Source: UBA4655 sp044337015 | GTDB taxonomy: Bacteria > Planctomycetota > Planctomycetia > Pirellulales > UBA1268 | NCBI GenBank assembly: GCA_044337015.1 | Contig: JBIIOJ010000018.1 | Span: 1-23,224 of the forward strand | Reading direction: 5' to 3' | Length of the DNA: 23,224 nt | Part shown: positions 1 to 7,308 of the stretch, piece after piece | Layout of the letters: each line of letters starts with the position of its first letter | Numbering within the stretch: the first letter of the stretch is position 1 | Program-made: the position numbers and the translations under genes | Notes under the pieces: generated by a model | Told to the model about the DNA's origin: nothing | Seen by the model: the letters and a program-made list of their open reading frames with translations, nothing else | Databases searched by the model: none

Positions 1-79
1 GCGGACGTTGAGGAGCATCAGGCGTATCCTCGCCGTAGCGACGATGCGTCCGCTCCCCCGGCGGCAATGCGGCGTCCAT
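1..79 (-). CDS. Possible 5' fragment of a gene running off the left edge
   Basis: Reading the minus strand, an ATG at 79-77 opens a frame of 26 codons that stays open to the window edge. It starts MDAALPPGERTHRRYG and is rich in charged residues and proline. It would be the next gene after the cysteine desulfurase, 72 bases downstream and in the same direction, so it could be the last visible member of that operon. There is no clear ribosome binding site, only a weak GGGGCAG stretch just upstream, and a TTG directly before the ATG is an alternative start. Twenty-six open codons in DNA this GC-rich is weak evidence. I recognise no family and give no function. Confidence 0.25.
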   Translation of the reverse strand, partial: MDAALPPGERTHRRYGEDTPDAPQRP

Positions 80-151
80 CAACTGCCCCGGAGCGGTTTC
101 CCTTCCAGCGGAACCAATGCGATCTCCTCCGAACCCTTGATCAAGCTCGGG

Positions 152-1333
152 TCACATCCCGCGCAGCCGGCTGACCCCGGCGGCGAGGATCGCGGCGGCG
201 CGGTCGATTTCTTCGGCAGTCGTGAACCGCGAGAGGCCGAAGCGGAGGCTCGAGCGGGCGTCGTCCTCCGAGAGGCCGATCGCCCGCAGCACGTGGCTCG
301 GCGCGGGCTCCGCCGACGAACAGGCGCTGCCGGAGCTCGCGGCGACTCCCTCCGCGGCAAGGGTTGCGAGGAGCGACTGGCCGTCCACGCCCTTGATCCG
401 CACGTTGAGGTTGTTGCCGAGCCGAACGGCGGGATCGTCGAGCGGGGGGCCGTTGATCGCGATCTCGGCAATTGAGCCGGCGAGCGCCTGCCAGAGACGG
501 TCGCGAAGCATCGCGATCCGCGGCATCTCCGCCGTGAACTCGTCTGCGGCGATCTCGGCGGCGGCACCGACGCCCACGATTGCCGGGACGTCGAGTGTGC
601 CGCTTCGCAGGCCCCGCTCCTGGCCGCCGCCATGGACGAGCGGCTCGATCCGGCAGGGCCGTCCGCGGCGGCGCACGAAGAGGAAGCCCGCCCCCTTCGG
701 CCCGTGGAACTTGTGGGCCGAGAAGCTCGCGAGGTCGCAGTCGAGTTCGTCGACGTTCACCGGGATGCGACCGAGGGCCTGCGAGGCATCGACGTGGAGG
801 AGACTGCCGCGGTCATGGATCGGCTCCGCGACCTCGCCGACCGGCTGGATCGTGCCGATCTCGTTGTTCGCCAGGAGCAGCGAGACGAGGAACGTCTCCG
901 GCCGGATCGCGCGGGCGAGCGTGTCGGTGGCGACCCGGCCGCAGGCCGTGCTTTCCGACTGCGGCGCGACCTCCAGGAGCGTCACGGACCAGCCGTGGCG
1001 GGCGAGGTGCGCGAGTGGATCGAGCACGGCGCGGTGTTCCGTCGCGAGGCTCACGGCGTGCCCCCGCTCGCGGCCCGGCCGCGCGGCCGACCCGAGGATC
1101 GCGAGGTTGATCGCCTCGGTCGCGCCGCCCGTGAAGACGATCTCGTCGGGCACGGCCCCGATCGCGCGGGCCACCTGGCCGCGGGCATGCTCGACGGCCT
1201 CGCGTGCCTCGCGGCCCATCTCGTGCGTCGTGCTTCCCGCGTTGCCGTAGCGGTCGGTGAGCCACGGCATCATCGCGTCGAGCACTCGCGGATCGAGCCG
1301 CGTCGTCGAGTGGTTGTCGAGGTAGATCGCCAT
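152..1333 (-). CDS. Cysteine desulfurase, NifS/IscS family
   Basis: A PLP-dependent enzyme of 393 residues, the usual family length. It takes sulfur from L-cysteine as an enzyme-bound persulfide, releasing alanine, and passes it to Fe-S cluster assembly or tRNA thiolation. Family landmarks seen: the N-terminal YLDNHSTT motif, TEH at 98-100, LANNEIGT around 154-161, HVDASQ at 180-185 with the PLP-contacting Asp182, the Schiff-base Lys208 in SAHKFHGPKG, and the sulfur-carrying Cys338 in SSGSACSS. The active-site loop and overall form resemble IscS/NifS more than SufS. It lies 39 bases after the Nudix-like gene on the same strand. No IscU or NifU scaffold is visible, but an A-type Fe-S carrier lies at 4825-5157. 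Whether its main role is housekeeping Fe-S assembly or tRNA thiolation cannot be told from this window. Confidence 0.95.
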   Translation of the reverse strand: MAIYLDNHSTTRLDPRVLDAMMPWLTDRYGNAGSTTHEMGREAREAVEHARGQVARAIGAVPDEIVFTGGATEAINLAILGSAARPGRERGHAVSLATEHRAVLDPLAHLARHGWSVTLLEVAPQSESTACGRVATDTLARAIRPETFLVSLLLANNEIGTIQPVGEVAEPIHDRGSLLHVDASQALGRIPVNVDELDCDLASFSAHKFHGPKGAGFLFVRRRGRPCRIEPLVHGGGQERGLRSGTLDVPAIVGVGAAAEIAADEFTAEMPRIAMLRDRLWQALAGSIAEIAINGPPLDDPAVRLGNNLNVRIKGVDGQSLLATLAAEGVAASSGSACSSAEPAPSHVLRAIGLSEDDARSSLRFGLSRFTTAEEIDRAAAILAAGVSRLRGM

Positions 1334-1372
1334 ACGACCATGATAGATCGGCGGCGGTCGGGCTTTTCGCCG

Positions 1373-2044
1373 TCAGCCCGCGCGGCCGGAGGCGATGGCC
1401 CCGCCGCCGGAGGCGATGAAGTCGAGGGCGATCTGCGACCAGGTCTCGAAGCGGTCGCGGGAGGCCAGGAGCGATTCCAGCGGCTCGAACCCGCACTCCA
1501 CGAGGCCGCTCTCGCGAGCCGAGACGACGGGCCGCTCCAGGTCGAGCAGGTGCACGATCCCGAGGTGGACGCTGCCGACCGGCGTCGCGTCGTCGTTGAT
1601 GAGGCCGATGCAGCGGGAGGTGAACGGAGAATCGATCGCGACCTCCTCGTCGAGTTCGCGGCGCATGCCGGCGTCGTAGCTGGCGGCATCGCCGTCGTGG
1701 CCGTCGTCGTCGGAGATGTGGCCGCCGATGCCGACCGACCGCTTCGCATGGAGCCTCGCCTCCCCCTGCTTGCCGCCGCGGGTGTAGGCGAAGTAGCGGG
1801 CCGTGCCGGCGGCATCGCGGTGCCGCAGCACGCAGTAGGGAATGAGCTGCTTGAGCGACGGGTCTTCCTCGACGCTCGACCGCGGCCGGTAGAACGTGTT
1901 TGCCGGGTCGAGGAGGTCTCTCACGTAGCGGGCCGCGTCGTCGCAGAAACCCTGGAATGATCCGAGCCGGTCGAGGAGGTCCCTCGGCACGACGAGCACG
2001 TGTTCCTCGCGGGCGGTCGTGGCCGGGGCGGTCGGTGTGGTCAT
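1373..2044 (-). CDS. Nudix-like hydrolase/phosphoesterase family protein
   Basis: A soluble protein of 223 residues with a partial Nudix box. RELDEEVAI at 129-137 matches the REUXEEXGU half, with Ala136 where Gly is usual. The preceding half is aberrant: after GIGGHI (105-110) comes an Asp-rich insert (111-124), and the first conserved Glu is missing. Nudix enzymes cleave nucleoside diphosphates linked to another group, with a metal held by these Glu residues; the true substrate is unknown. PYCVLRHRD (69-77) and RYFAYTRGGKQGEARLHAKRS (83 onward) look like the family's first beta strands. The ATG at 2044 is preceded by GGAAGAAAGAG, a good ribosome binding site. The gene is 22 bases after queA and 39 before the cysteine desulfurase, so all three are probably cotranscribed. 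It could be a non-catalytic Nudix-fold protein. Confidence 0.75.
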   Translation of the reverse strand: MTTPTAPATTAREEHVLVVPRDLLDRLGSFQGFCDDAARYVRDLLDPANTFYRPRSSVEEDPSLKQLIPYCVLRHRDAAGTARYFAYTRGGKQGEARLHAKRSVGIGGHISDDDGHDGDAASYDAGMRRELDEEVAIDSPFTSRCIGLINDDATPVGSVHLGIVHLLDLERPVVSARESGLVECGFEPLESLLASRDRFETWSQIALDFIASGGGAIASGRAG

Positions 2045-2066
2045 GAATCTCTTTCTTCCATGCGTG

Positions 2067-3146
2067 TCAGACGATCAGCATGCAGTCGCCATAGCTCAGG
2101 AACCGGTATCGCTCCCGGATCGCCTCGTCGTAGGCCCGCAGGATTCCGTCGCGGGAGGCGAACGTGCTCACGAGAACCATGAGCGTTGTCCGCGGGAGAT
2201 GGAAATTCGTCAACAGGCCGTCGACCGCCCTGAAGGAAAACCCGGGCCGGATGAAGAGGTCGGTCGGTCCGCTCCATGGCGAGAGCCGGGACGGATCGGC
2301 CGAGCGGGCCGCGGCCGTCTCGAGCGTGCGCATCGTCGTCGTGCCGACGGCGACGACCCGTCCTCCCCGAGATTTCGTCGCGAGGATGGCATCGACGGTC
2401 GCCTGTGGGCACTCGCACCACTCGGTGTGCATCCGGTGCTCGTCGAGCCTTTCGGCCGTGATCGGACGGAAGGTGTCGAGGCCGACGTGGAGCGTGACGC
2501 TCGCGCGGTCGATGCCGCGGGCGGCGATCGCGGCGAGCAGGTCGTCGGTGAAGTGGAGCCCCGCGGTCGGGGCGGCGGCCGAGCCGGGATGCCGTGAAAA
2601 CACCGTCTGGTACCTCGCGTGGTCGGCTGCGTTCGCCTCGCCCCCGCGGATGTAGCCGGGCAGCGGCACGCGGCCGATGCGGGCGAGGAGCGTGGTCGCG
2701 GGCTCGTCGGGCGACGCGAACGCACGCCACGTTCCTCCCTCGCCGCGGTCGACGAGTTCGATCGACGCGGCATCCCGTCCTGCGGCATCGACGAGCACGA
2801 TCCTTTCGCCGGGGCCGGGGCGGCCGCGGGTCCGCGCGAGAAGTCGCCAGAGCGTGCGGCCGCCGACCTCCTCGGTCGCGAGGAAGAGCCCCTCCCAACG
2901 GCCGCCGGTCGCCTCCCTCCGGCCGACGAGCCGTGCCGGGACGACCTTCGTGTCGTTCACGACGACGAGATCGCCCGGCCGCAGGATTCCGGGGAGATCG
3001 CGGACGCAATGGTGGGAGATCGAGCCGTCGTGGCGGCCGAGCAGGAGCAGCCGCGCGGCCGCACGGTCGGCGAGCGGTTCCTGGGCGATCAACGCCTCGG
3101 GCAGCGGGTAGTCGTAGGCGTCGAGTTCGCTCACCGGTTCGCTCAT
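2067..3146 (-). CDS. queA: S-adenosylmethionine:tRNA ribosyltransferase-isomerase QueA
   Basis: QueA transfers and isomerises the ribosyl part of SAM onto 7-aminomethyl-7-deazaguanine in the tRNA wobble position, making epoxyqueuosine. The protein is 359 residues, normal for the family. Diagnostic blocks run in the expected order: VVNDTKVVPARL (62-73), RIGRVPLPGYI (156-166), YQTVFSRHPGSAAAPTAGLHFT (179-200), VTLHVGLDTFRP (217-228), GTTTMRTLE (268-276), TDLFIRPGFSF (295-305), LLTNFHLPRTTL (311-322) and RFLSYGDCMLIV at the C-terminus. It is first in the minus-strand set queA, Nudix-like, cysteine desulfurase. Its ATG is only 20 bases from the divergent rsmH start, so the promoters for both directions must overlap each other or coding sequence. 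No tgt or queC/D/E/F gene is visible here. Confidence 0.97.
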   Translation of the reverse strand: MSEPVSELDAYDYPLPEALIAQEPLADRAAARLLLLGRHDGSISHHCVRDLPGILRPGDLVVVNDTKVVPARLVGRREATGGRWEGLFLATEEVGGRTLWRLLARTRGRPGPGERIVLVDAAGRDAASIELVDRGEGGTWRAFASPDEPATTLLARIGRVPLPGYIRGGEANAADHARYQTVFSRHPGSAAAPTAGLHFTDDLLAAIAARGIDRASVTLHVGLDTFRPITAERLDEHRMHTEWCECPQATVDAILATKSRGGRVVAVGTTTMRTLETAAARSADPSRLSPWSGPTDLFIRPGFSFRAVDGLLTNFHLPRTTLMVLVSTFASRDGILRAYDEAIRERYRFLSYGDCMLIV

Positions 3147-3166
3147 CGGGCGTGTAGCATGGCAGC

Positions 3167-4057
3167 ATGTCCGCCAGCTGTCACATGAGCGTCATGCCCG
3201 CCGAGGTGCTCTCCTACCTCGCGATCCCCCCGGGGGGCTGCGTGGTCGACGGCACGCTCGGCGGCGGCGGCCACACGCGTTTGCTCCTCGAGGCGGTCGG
3301 TCCGACCGGCCGCGTGATCGCGATCGACCGCGATCCCACGGCGATCGCCCGCGGCGCGGAGGAGATGGCCGGTCAACCGGTACGGTTCGCCCAGGCCAAT
3401 TTCCGCGACATTCCGGAGGTGCTCGACGCCGTCGGCGTCGGGCAGGTGGATGCGGTGCTGCTCGACGTCGGCATGTCGAGCGACCAGCTCGCCGACCGCG
3501 ACCGCGGATTCTCGTTCGACTCCGAAGGCCTGCTCGACCTGCGGTTCGATCCCACGGAGGGGGAGCCGGCGTGGCGGCTCGTGAACCGTCTGCGGGTCGA
3601 GACGCTCGCCGACCTCATCTACGAGCTCGGCGAGGAACGTTTCAGCCGTCGCATCGCCCGCCGCATCGTCGATGCCCGGGAGGCCTCGCCGATCCGCTCC
3701 GCCCGCGAGTTCGCGCGGATCGTGGCGTCGGCGGTCCCCAGGCAAAAACCGCCGTCGCGGATCCATCCGGCCACCCGCACGTTCCAGGCGCTCCGCATCG
3801 CCGTCAACGAGGAGCTCAAGAGCCTTCGGATCGCGCTCGAGCGGATTCCGACGCGGCTGGCGCCGGGCGGGCGGCTCGCCGTGATCTCGTTCCACTCGCT
3901 CGAAGATCGGCTCGTGAAGGAGGCGTTCCGTTCACGGCAGACCTGGGAGTGCCTCACGCGGTCGCCGGTGGTCGCGACGGAGGAGGAGATCGGCCGCAAT
4001 CCACGCAGCCGCTCGGCGAAGTTGCGGGTGGCGAGCCGGACGCCGGCGGCAGGGTGA
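3167..4057 (+). CDS. rsmH: 16S rRNA (cytosine(1402)-N4)-methyltransferase RsmH (MraW)
   Basis: RsmH methylates N4 of C1402 in the decoding centre of 16S rRNA using SAM. The protein has 296 residues. It shows the SAM-binding motif DGTLGGGGHT (28-37), the acidic residue after strand 2 in IDRD (53-56), LLDVGMSS (98-105, the family's LxDLGVSS), GFSF (114-117), LLDLRFDP (122-129), TRTFQALRIAVNEEL and ISFHSLEDRLVK near the C-terminus. I chose the ATG at 3167 because it keeps His6 and the PAEVL segment that align with the usual family N-terminus; ATG 3185 is possible. In most bacteria rsmH sits in the dcw cluster between mraZ and ftsL. Here mraZ is absent and queA diverges 20 bases upstream. The next gene is a LysM membrane protein rather than a recognisable ftsL or penicillin-binding protein gene. 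Confidence 0.97.
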   Translation: MSASCHMSVMPAEVLSYLAIPPGGCVVDGTLGGGGHTRLLLEAVGPTGRVIAIDRDPTAIARGAEEMAGQPVRFAQANFRDIPEVLDAVGVGQVDAVLLDVGMSSDQLADRDRGFSFDSEGLLDLRFDPTEGEPAWRLVNRLRVETLADLIYELGEERFSRRIARRIVDAREASPIRSAREFARIVASAVPRQKPPSRIHPATRTFQALRIAVNEELKSLRIALERIPTRLAPGGRLAVISFHSLEDRLVKEAFRSRQTWECLTRSPVVATEEEIGRNPRSRSAKLRVASRTPAAG

Positions 4058-4124
4058 CGCGGAGCCCCGACCGCGGGATCTTCCGGGATTTTTGGCGTTG
4101 TCGCGGATCGCCGGGGTCCGGAAA

Positions 4125-4760
4125 ATGCCGACCATGGGACGCGAGACGAAAATCCTGCTCGGGCTCCTCGGCATGCTCGCGTGCGTCTTCCTGGGCGCGC
4201 TCGTGGCGAGGCTCTTCGTCGCGCGGCCGCCGGTCGGCCTCGGCGTCGACATCCATGCCAACGTCGCGGTGGCGCAGCCCGAGGCGATCGTCGAGCCGCC
4301 CGGGCTCGGCCGTCCCGACCGCTCGGCTTTCGCCGCGATCGCCCCGACTGCTCCCTCCACGGCGACGGAGCCCGAACCGATCGCGATCCAGGGTGCGAAG
4401 CCGATCGAGGAAGCTTTGGCCGCGGAGGCCCCGGCTGCAGTGCCGGCTGCCGTGGTGCCGGCTGCGTTCGAGGAGCCGGTCGCCGGTCCGACGGCCGGCG
4501 GACCGGCGGCGGTGGATCGCGTTGTCCGCCCGGGGACGAACTGCACGGTCGTGGAGGGGGATACCTGGTGGAACCTGGCGGAGGCGGCCTACGGCGACGG
4601 CCGCTGGTACCGCGTCCTGTATGCCTGGAATCGGGCGGTCGATCCCGGCGTGTCGCTCCGACCGGGCACCTCGCTCATGGTGCCGAGTGCGGCCGAACTG
4701 GCGGCGGCCTATCCGGGCCTCGTCCCGGCACGAGCTTCGGCCGGCCGGGTTTTGCCATAA
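4125..4760 (+). CDS. Single-pass membrane protein with C-terminal LysM domain
   Basis: A protein of 211 residues with a short basic N-terminus, one hydrophobic segment at about 10-32 (ILLGLLGMLACVFLGALVAR) and a long Ala/Pro-rich linker at about 50-135. A LysM module at about 139-187 follows: NCTVVEGDTWWNLAEAAYGD, WYRVLYAWNR, then VSLRPGTSLMVPS. LysM modules commonly bind N-acetylglucosamine-containing glycans such as peptidoglycan, so the likely arrangement is an inner-membrane anchor with a periplasmic wall-binding end. ATGs at 4125 and 4134 are both plausible; 4092 would add an unconvincing N-terminal extension. It begins 67 bases after rsmH, the place where ftsL usually sits. It resembles FtsL only in size and topology and has no predicted coiled coil. 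Function beyond glycan binding is not established. Confidence 0.85.
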   Translation: MPTMGRETKILLGLLGMLACVFLGALVARLFVARPPVGLGVDIHANVAVAQPEAIVEPPGLGRPDRSAFAAIAPTAPSTATEPEPIAIQGAKPIEEALAAEAPAAVPAAVVPAAFEEPVAGPTAGGPAAVDRVVRPGTNCTVVEGDTWWNLAEAAYGDGRWYRVLYAWNRAVDPGVSLRPGTSLMVPSAAELAAAYPGLVPARASAGRVLP

Positions 4761-4779
4761 TCGGCGGGCGAGATAGACT
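4752..4779 (+). promoter_or_regulatory. Candidate sigma70-type promoter for the A-type Fe-S carrier gene
   Basis: TTGCCA at 4752-4757 and TAGACT at 4774-4779 are 16 bases apart, with matches of 5/6 and 4/6 to the -35 and -10 consensus. They overlap the 3' end of the LysM gene and would start transcription near 4786. A perfect 10-base palindrome, GTTTCGAAAC at 4800-4809, lies just downstream in the untranslated leader and could be a regulator site. All of this is by eye; readthrough from rsmH is an alternative. Confidence 0.3.
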
Positions 4780-4824
4780 TCACGAGTCGAACGAATCGCG
4801 TTTCGAAACAGGAGACGAGCAGCA

Positions 4825-5157
4825 ATGTCGGTCATTCTCACGGAAAAGGCGGCTGGCGAGGTCAAGAAAATCATTGCGGAGCAGAAGCTCGACGCGGCCA
4901 CGGTGCTCCGCATCGGCGTCGCCGGAGGCGGCTGCAGCGGTTTCCAGTATTCCCTCGGATTCGACACCGCCTGGGATCCGAAGGCCGACACCCGCGAGGA
5001 GCAGCATGGCGTCGCGGTCGTCGTCGACAGGAAGAGCGACCTGTTCCTCGATGGAACGACCCTCGACTTCCACGACGCGATCGACAAGCGGGGATTCACG
5101 TTCAACAACCCCAACGCCAAGAAGAGCTGCGGCTGCGGCAGTTCGTTCCAGGCCTGA
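4825..5157 (+). CDS. A-type iron-sulfur cluster carrier (IscA/ErpA/HesB family)
   Basis: A small cytosolic protein of 110 residues that in this family accepts Fe-S clusters from the assembly scaffold and delivers them to target enzymes. The three conserved cluster-binding cysteines are present: Cys37 in AGGGCSGFQY, and Cys102 and Cys104 in the C-terminal SCGCGSSF. The start is certain: AGGAGA at 4810-4815 lies nine bases before the ATG. Length and the GGGCSGF...SCGCGSSF pattern are typical; the ErpA/IscA/SufA subtype cannot be fixed from sequence alone. It follows the LysM gene by 64 bases and precedes cbiET by 50. It may work with the cysteine desulfurase at 152-1333, which lies about 3.5 kb away on the other strand. 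Confidence 0.95.
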   Translation: MSVILTEKAAGEVKKIIAEQKLDAATVLRIGVAGGGCSGFQYSLGFDTAWDPKADTREEQHGVAVVVDRKSDLFLDGTTLDFHDAIDKRGFTFNNPNAKKSCGCGSSFQA

Positions 5158-5207
5158 CCGATCACTTTCCAGGCCGGCCTCAAGCCTGCCCTGAGATAAG
5201 GCCTGCC

Positions 5208-6509
5208 GTGGCGTCCGAAAAAGTCCACATCGTCGGCATCGGCGACAAGGTTCATATCGTCGGCATCGGCGACGACGGCGTCGAGGGCATGACCGCGCAG
5301 GCCCGCAGGCTCGTCGAGGCGGCAGACGTGCTGCTCGGTCCGGAGTCGTGCGCTGCGGTGCTTCCGCCGACGTTGTCGGCGAGGTTTCGGCCGGCGGGCA
5401 ACCTCGAGGAGCTCGTCGAGCGGATCGAGGCCGCCGGAGGTGGGCGGATGGTCGTGCTCGCGTCGGGCGATCCGCTCTTCTACGGCACGGCCCGCTACGT
5501 CTGCTCGAAGCTCGGCAAGGACCGCTTCGAGGTGGTTCCGCACGTCAGCAGCATGCAGCTGGCGTTCGCGCGGGTGAAGGAAAGTTGGGAGGACGCGTTC
5601 CTCGCGAACCTCGCGGGCCAGTCGATCGAGCGGGTGATCGACCGCATCCGCACGAGCGAGACGGTCGGACTCTTCACGAGCGAGCAGTGGCCGCCGGCGG
5701 CGGTGGCGAAGGCGCTGCTCGACGAGGGCATCGACTACTTCCAGGGTTACGTCTGCGAGAACCTTGGCTCCCCCGACGAGCGGGTCACGCACGGAGGGCT
5801 CGCTGATCTCTCCCGTGATGCGTTCGGTCCGCTGAACGTCATGATCCTCGTGCGGAAGCCGCGGGTGGCGGATCGGCCGGGGCAGGTGGGCGGCCGGGTC
5901 TTCGGCAACGCCGACGAATCGTTCCTCCAGTCGCGGCCGAAGCGGGGCCTGCTCACGCCGGCGGAGGTGCGGGCGCTGGCCCTGGCGGAGCTCTCGCTCC
6001 ATTCTGCGAGCGTGGTCTGGGACGTCGGCGCGGGCAGCGGGTCGGTGGCGATCGAGGCGGCGAGGCTCGCGAAGAACGGCGAGGCGTACGCCATCGAGAT
6101 GGACCCCGACGACCACGGCCTCATCCGCGAGAACGCGGCCCGCTTCGGCGTCACGAATCTCAAGGCGGTGCTCGGGCGGGCGCCGGAGGCCTGGGCGGGA
6201 TTGCCCGATCCCGACGCCATCTACGTCGGCGGCAGCGGCCGCGACGTCTCGATGCTCGTCTCCGAGGCGTGGAAGCGGCTCAAGGCCGGGGGGCGGCTCG
6301 TGACCGCCTGCAACAGCATCGAGAACCTGGCCGCCGTGCATGCCTTCCTGCGGTCGCAGTCGGGCGATGCCGCCTACTGGATGGTGAACATCGCCCGCGG
6401 CATCGAGCAGATGGACCGGATCCGCTTCGAGTCGATCAACCCCGTCTTCCTCATCGCCGGCACCAAGCTCATCTCCGGCGCAAAACTCGTCGCCGGCAAC
6501 ATGCCCTGA
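5208..6509 (+). CDS. cbiET: Fused CbiE-CbiT precorrin-6Y C5,15-methyltransferase (decarboxylating)
   Basis: A two-domain protein of 433 residues from the corrin-ring part of cobalamin synthesis. The N-terminal CbiE/tetrapyrrole methylase domain (about 5-215) has HIVGIGDDG, LGPE, LASGDPLFYG and VVPHVSSMQLAFAR. The C-terminal CbiT domain (about 240-425) is a SAM-dependent methyltransferase with VWDVGAGSGSVAIEAARL and DAIYVGGSG. Such fusions methylate C5 and C15 and decarboxylate the ring. The start is GTG 5208, with GATAAGG six bases before it. Two odd points: residues 5-13 are repeated exactly at 14-22, doubling the first strand of the SAM-binding site, and no other cobalamin gene lies in the window. 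The segment after SSMQLAFAR diverges from the classical CbiE pattern. The family call is firm; activity with the doubled N-terminus is an inference. Confidence 0.93.
   Translation: MASEKVHIVGIGDKVHIVGIGDDGVEGMTAQARRLVEAADVLLGPESCAAVLPPTLSARFRPAGNLEELVERIEAAGGGRMVVLASGDPLFYGTARYVCSKLGKDRFEVVPHVSSMQLAFARVKESWEDAFLANLAGQSIERVIDRIRTSETVGLFTSEQWPPAAVAKALLDEGIDYFQGYVCENLGSPDERVTHGGLADLSRDAFGPLNVMILVRKPRVADRPGQVGGRVFGNADESFLQSRPKRGLLTPAEVRALALAELSLHSASVVWDVGAGSGSVAIEAARLAKNGEAYAIEMDPDDHGLIRENAARFGVTNLKAVLGRAPEAWAGLPDPDAIYVGGSGRDVSMLVSEAWKRLKAGGRLVTACNSIENLAAVHAFLRSQSGDAAYWMVNIARGIEQMDRIRFESINPVFLIAGTKLISGAKLVAGNMP
5220..5273 (+). repeat. 27-bp in-frame tandem duplication at the start of cbiET
   Basis: Positions 5220-5246 and 5247-5273 are adjacent copies encoding the same nine residues, KVHIVGIGD. 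They differ at only three bases, all silent third positions in the first three codons (AAA/AAG, GTC/GTT, CAC/CAT). The last 18 bases are identical. The silent differences imply the duplication is old enough to have drifted while the amino acids stayed fixed, or that it was made from a diverged copy. Confidence 0.95.
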
Positions 6510-6531
6510 CCCTCCCGCGATCGTTCGCACG

Positions 6532-7263
6532 ATGGCCGACCCGCTCCCGCCGCCGCTCGACGTGATCGCGGTCGGGGCACACCCCGACGACGTCGAGATC
6601 GGCTGCGGCGGCACTCTCTCGCTCCTCGCCTCGCAGGGACACCGCGTCGGCATCGTCGACATCACCGACGGCGAGCCGACGCCGAGGTCGAGCGGGCCGG
6701 AGGAACGGCTGCGGGAGGCGGATGCCGCGGCGAAGGTGATCGGCGTCGCGCACCGTGAGAACCTCGGCTTCCCCAACCGGAGGCTCTTCGATTCGTTCGA
6801 GGTCCGCGTGGCCCTCGCGAAGGTGTTTCGCAGGTGGCGGCCGAGGCTCGTGCTGGGCCTCGGCGACAAGACCCCGCTCGCCTCGCCCGACCACGCGCAG
6901 GCGGTCGCGATTACCGAGGCCGCGGTCTTCTACTCGCGGCTCACGAAGTGGGACGACACGTTCGACCACCTGCCAGTCCATGTTGTGCCGCAGTTCCTCA
7001 CCTACTTCCTCTTCGCGGGCGTCCCGGACGTGCCGCACGGCCACTGGCCGCTCGTGGTGGACATCGCCGGCCATCTCGAGACGAAGTTCGAGGCGATCGG
7101 CTGCTATCGGTCGCAGTTCCCGCCGGAGAAGGCGCATGTGTTTCCGCGGGTGAGGGCGATGGCGGAGACGGTCGGCGTGATGGCCGGCTGTGCCGTGGGC
7201 GAGGTGCTTGCATCGAGCCGCATCCCCTGCACGACCGAACCGATGCGGCTGCTCTTTCCCTGA
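6532..7263 (+). CDS. bshB1: PIG-L family zinc deacetylase, BshB1-like
   Basis: A protein of 243 residues of the LmbE/PIG-L superfamily. The zinc site is visible as AHPDDVE (16-22; His17, catalytic Asp19, Asp20) and His121 in SPDH. Downstream blocks match N-acetylglucosaminyl-malate deacetylases (BshB1): IVDITDGEPTPR (41-52), EADAAAKVIGVAHRENLGFPNRRL, and WPLVVDIAGHLETKFEAIGCYRSQF in the C-terminal half. BshB1 removes the acetyl group from GlcNAc-malate in the route to bacillithiol. Related deacetylases act on other GlcNAc conjugates, so the substrate is inferred. No bshA or bshC is in the window. The gene begins 22 bases after cbiET and precedes a flavoprotein and an aldehyde dehydrogenase, both plausible members of a redox/thiol detoxification set. 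Confidence 0.85.
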   Translation: MADPLPPPLDVIAVGAHPDDVEIGCGGTLSLLASQGHRVGIVDITDGEPTPRSSGPEERLREADAAAKVIGVAHRENLGFPNRRLFDSFEVRVALAKVFRRWRPRLVLGLGDKTPLASPDHAQAVAITEAAVFYSRLTKWDDTFDHLPVHVVPQFLTYFLFAGVPDVPHGHWPLVVDIAGHLETKFEAIGCYRSQFPPEKAHVFPRVRAMAETVGVMAGCAVGEVLASSRIPCTTEPMRLLFP

Positions 7264-7273
7264 AAAGGAAAAA

Positions 7274-7286
7274 GGTGGCAGCCACC
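7274..7286. repeat. 13-base near-palindrome GGTGGCAGCCACC
   Basis: A perfect 6-base inverted repeat around a single A lies in the 36-base gap between the PIG-L gene and the renalase-like gene, preceded by an A/G-rich run (GAAAAGGAAAAA). With a one-base centre it is too tight for an RNA hairpin of full stem length, so a protein-binding site or a remnant of a short dispersed palindrome is more likely. I see no second copy in the window. Confidence 0.5.
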
Positions 7287-7308
7287 AAATCTGGAGAGCA
7301 TGGACAAG

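Noticed and set aside
152..5157. A single Fe-S assembly operon joining the cysteine desulfurase and the A-type carrier
   Set aside because: They are on opposite strands, about 3.5 kb apart, and unrelated genes lie between them.
3954..6869. A 971-codon open frame on the minus strand opposite rsmH, the LysM gene, the Fe-S carrier and cbiET
   Set aside because: It lies antisense to several genes with strong family motifs, has low-complexity Arg/Ala/Pro/His composition and shows no domain. Antisense frames stay open in G/C-ending codon usage.
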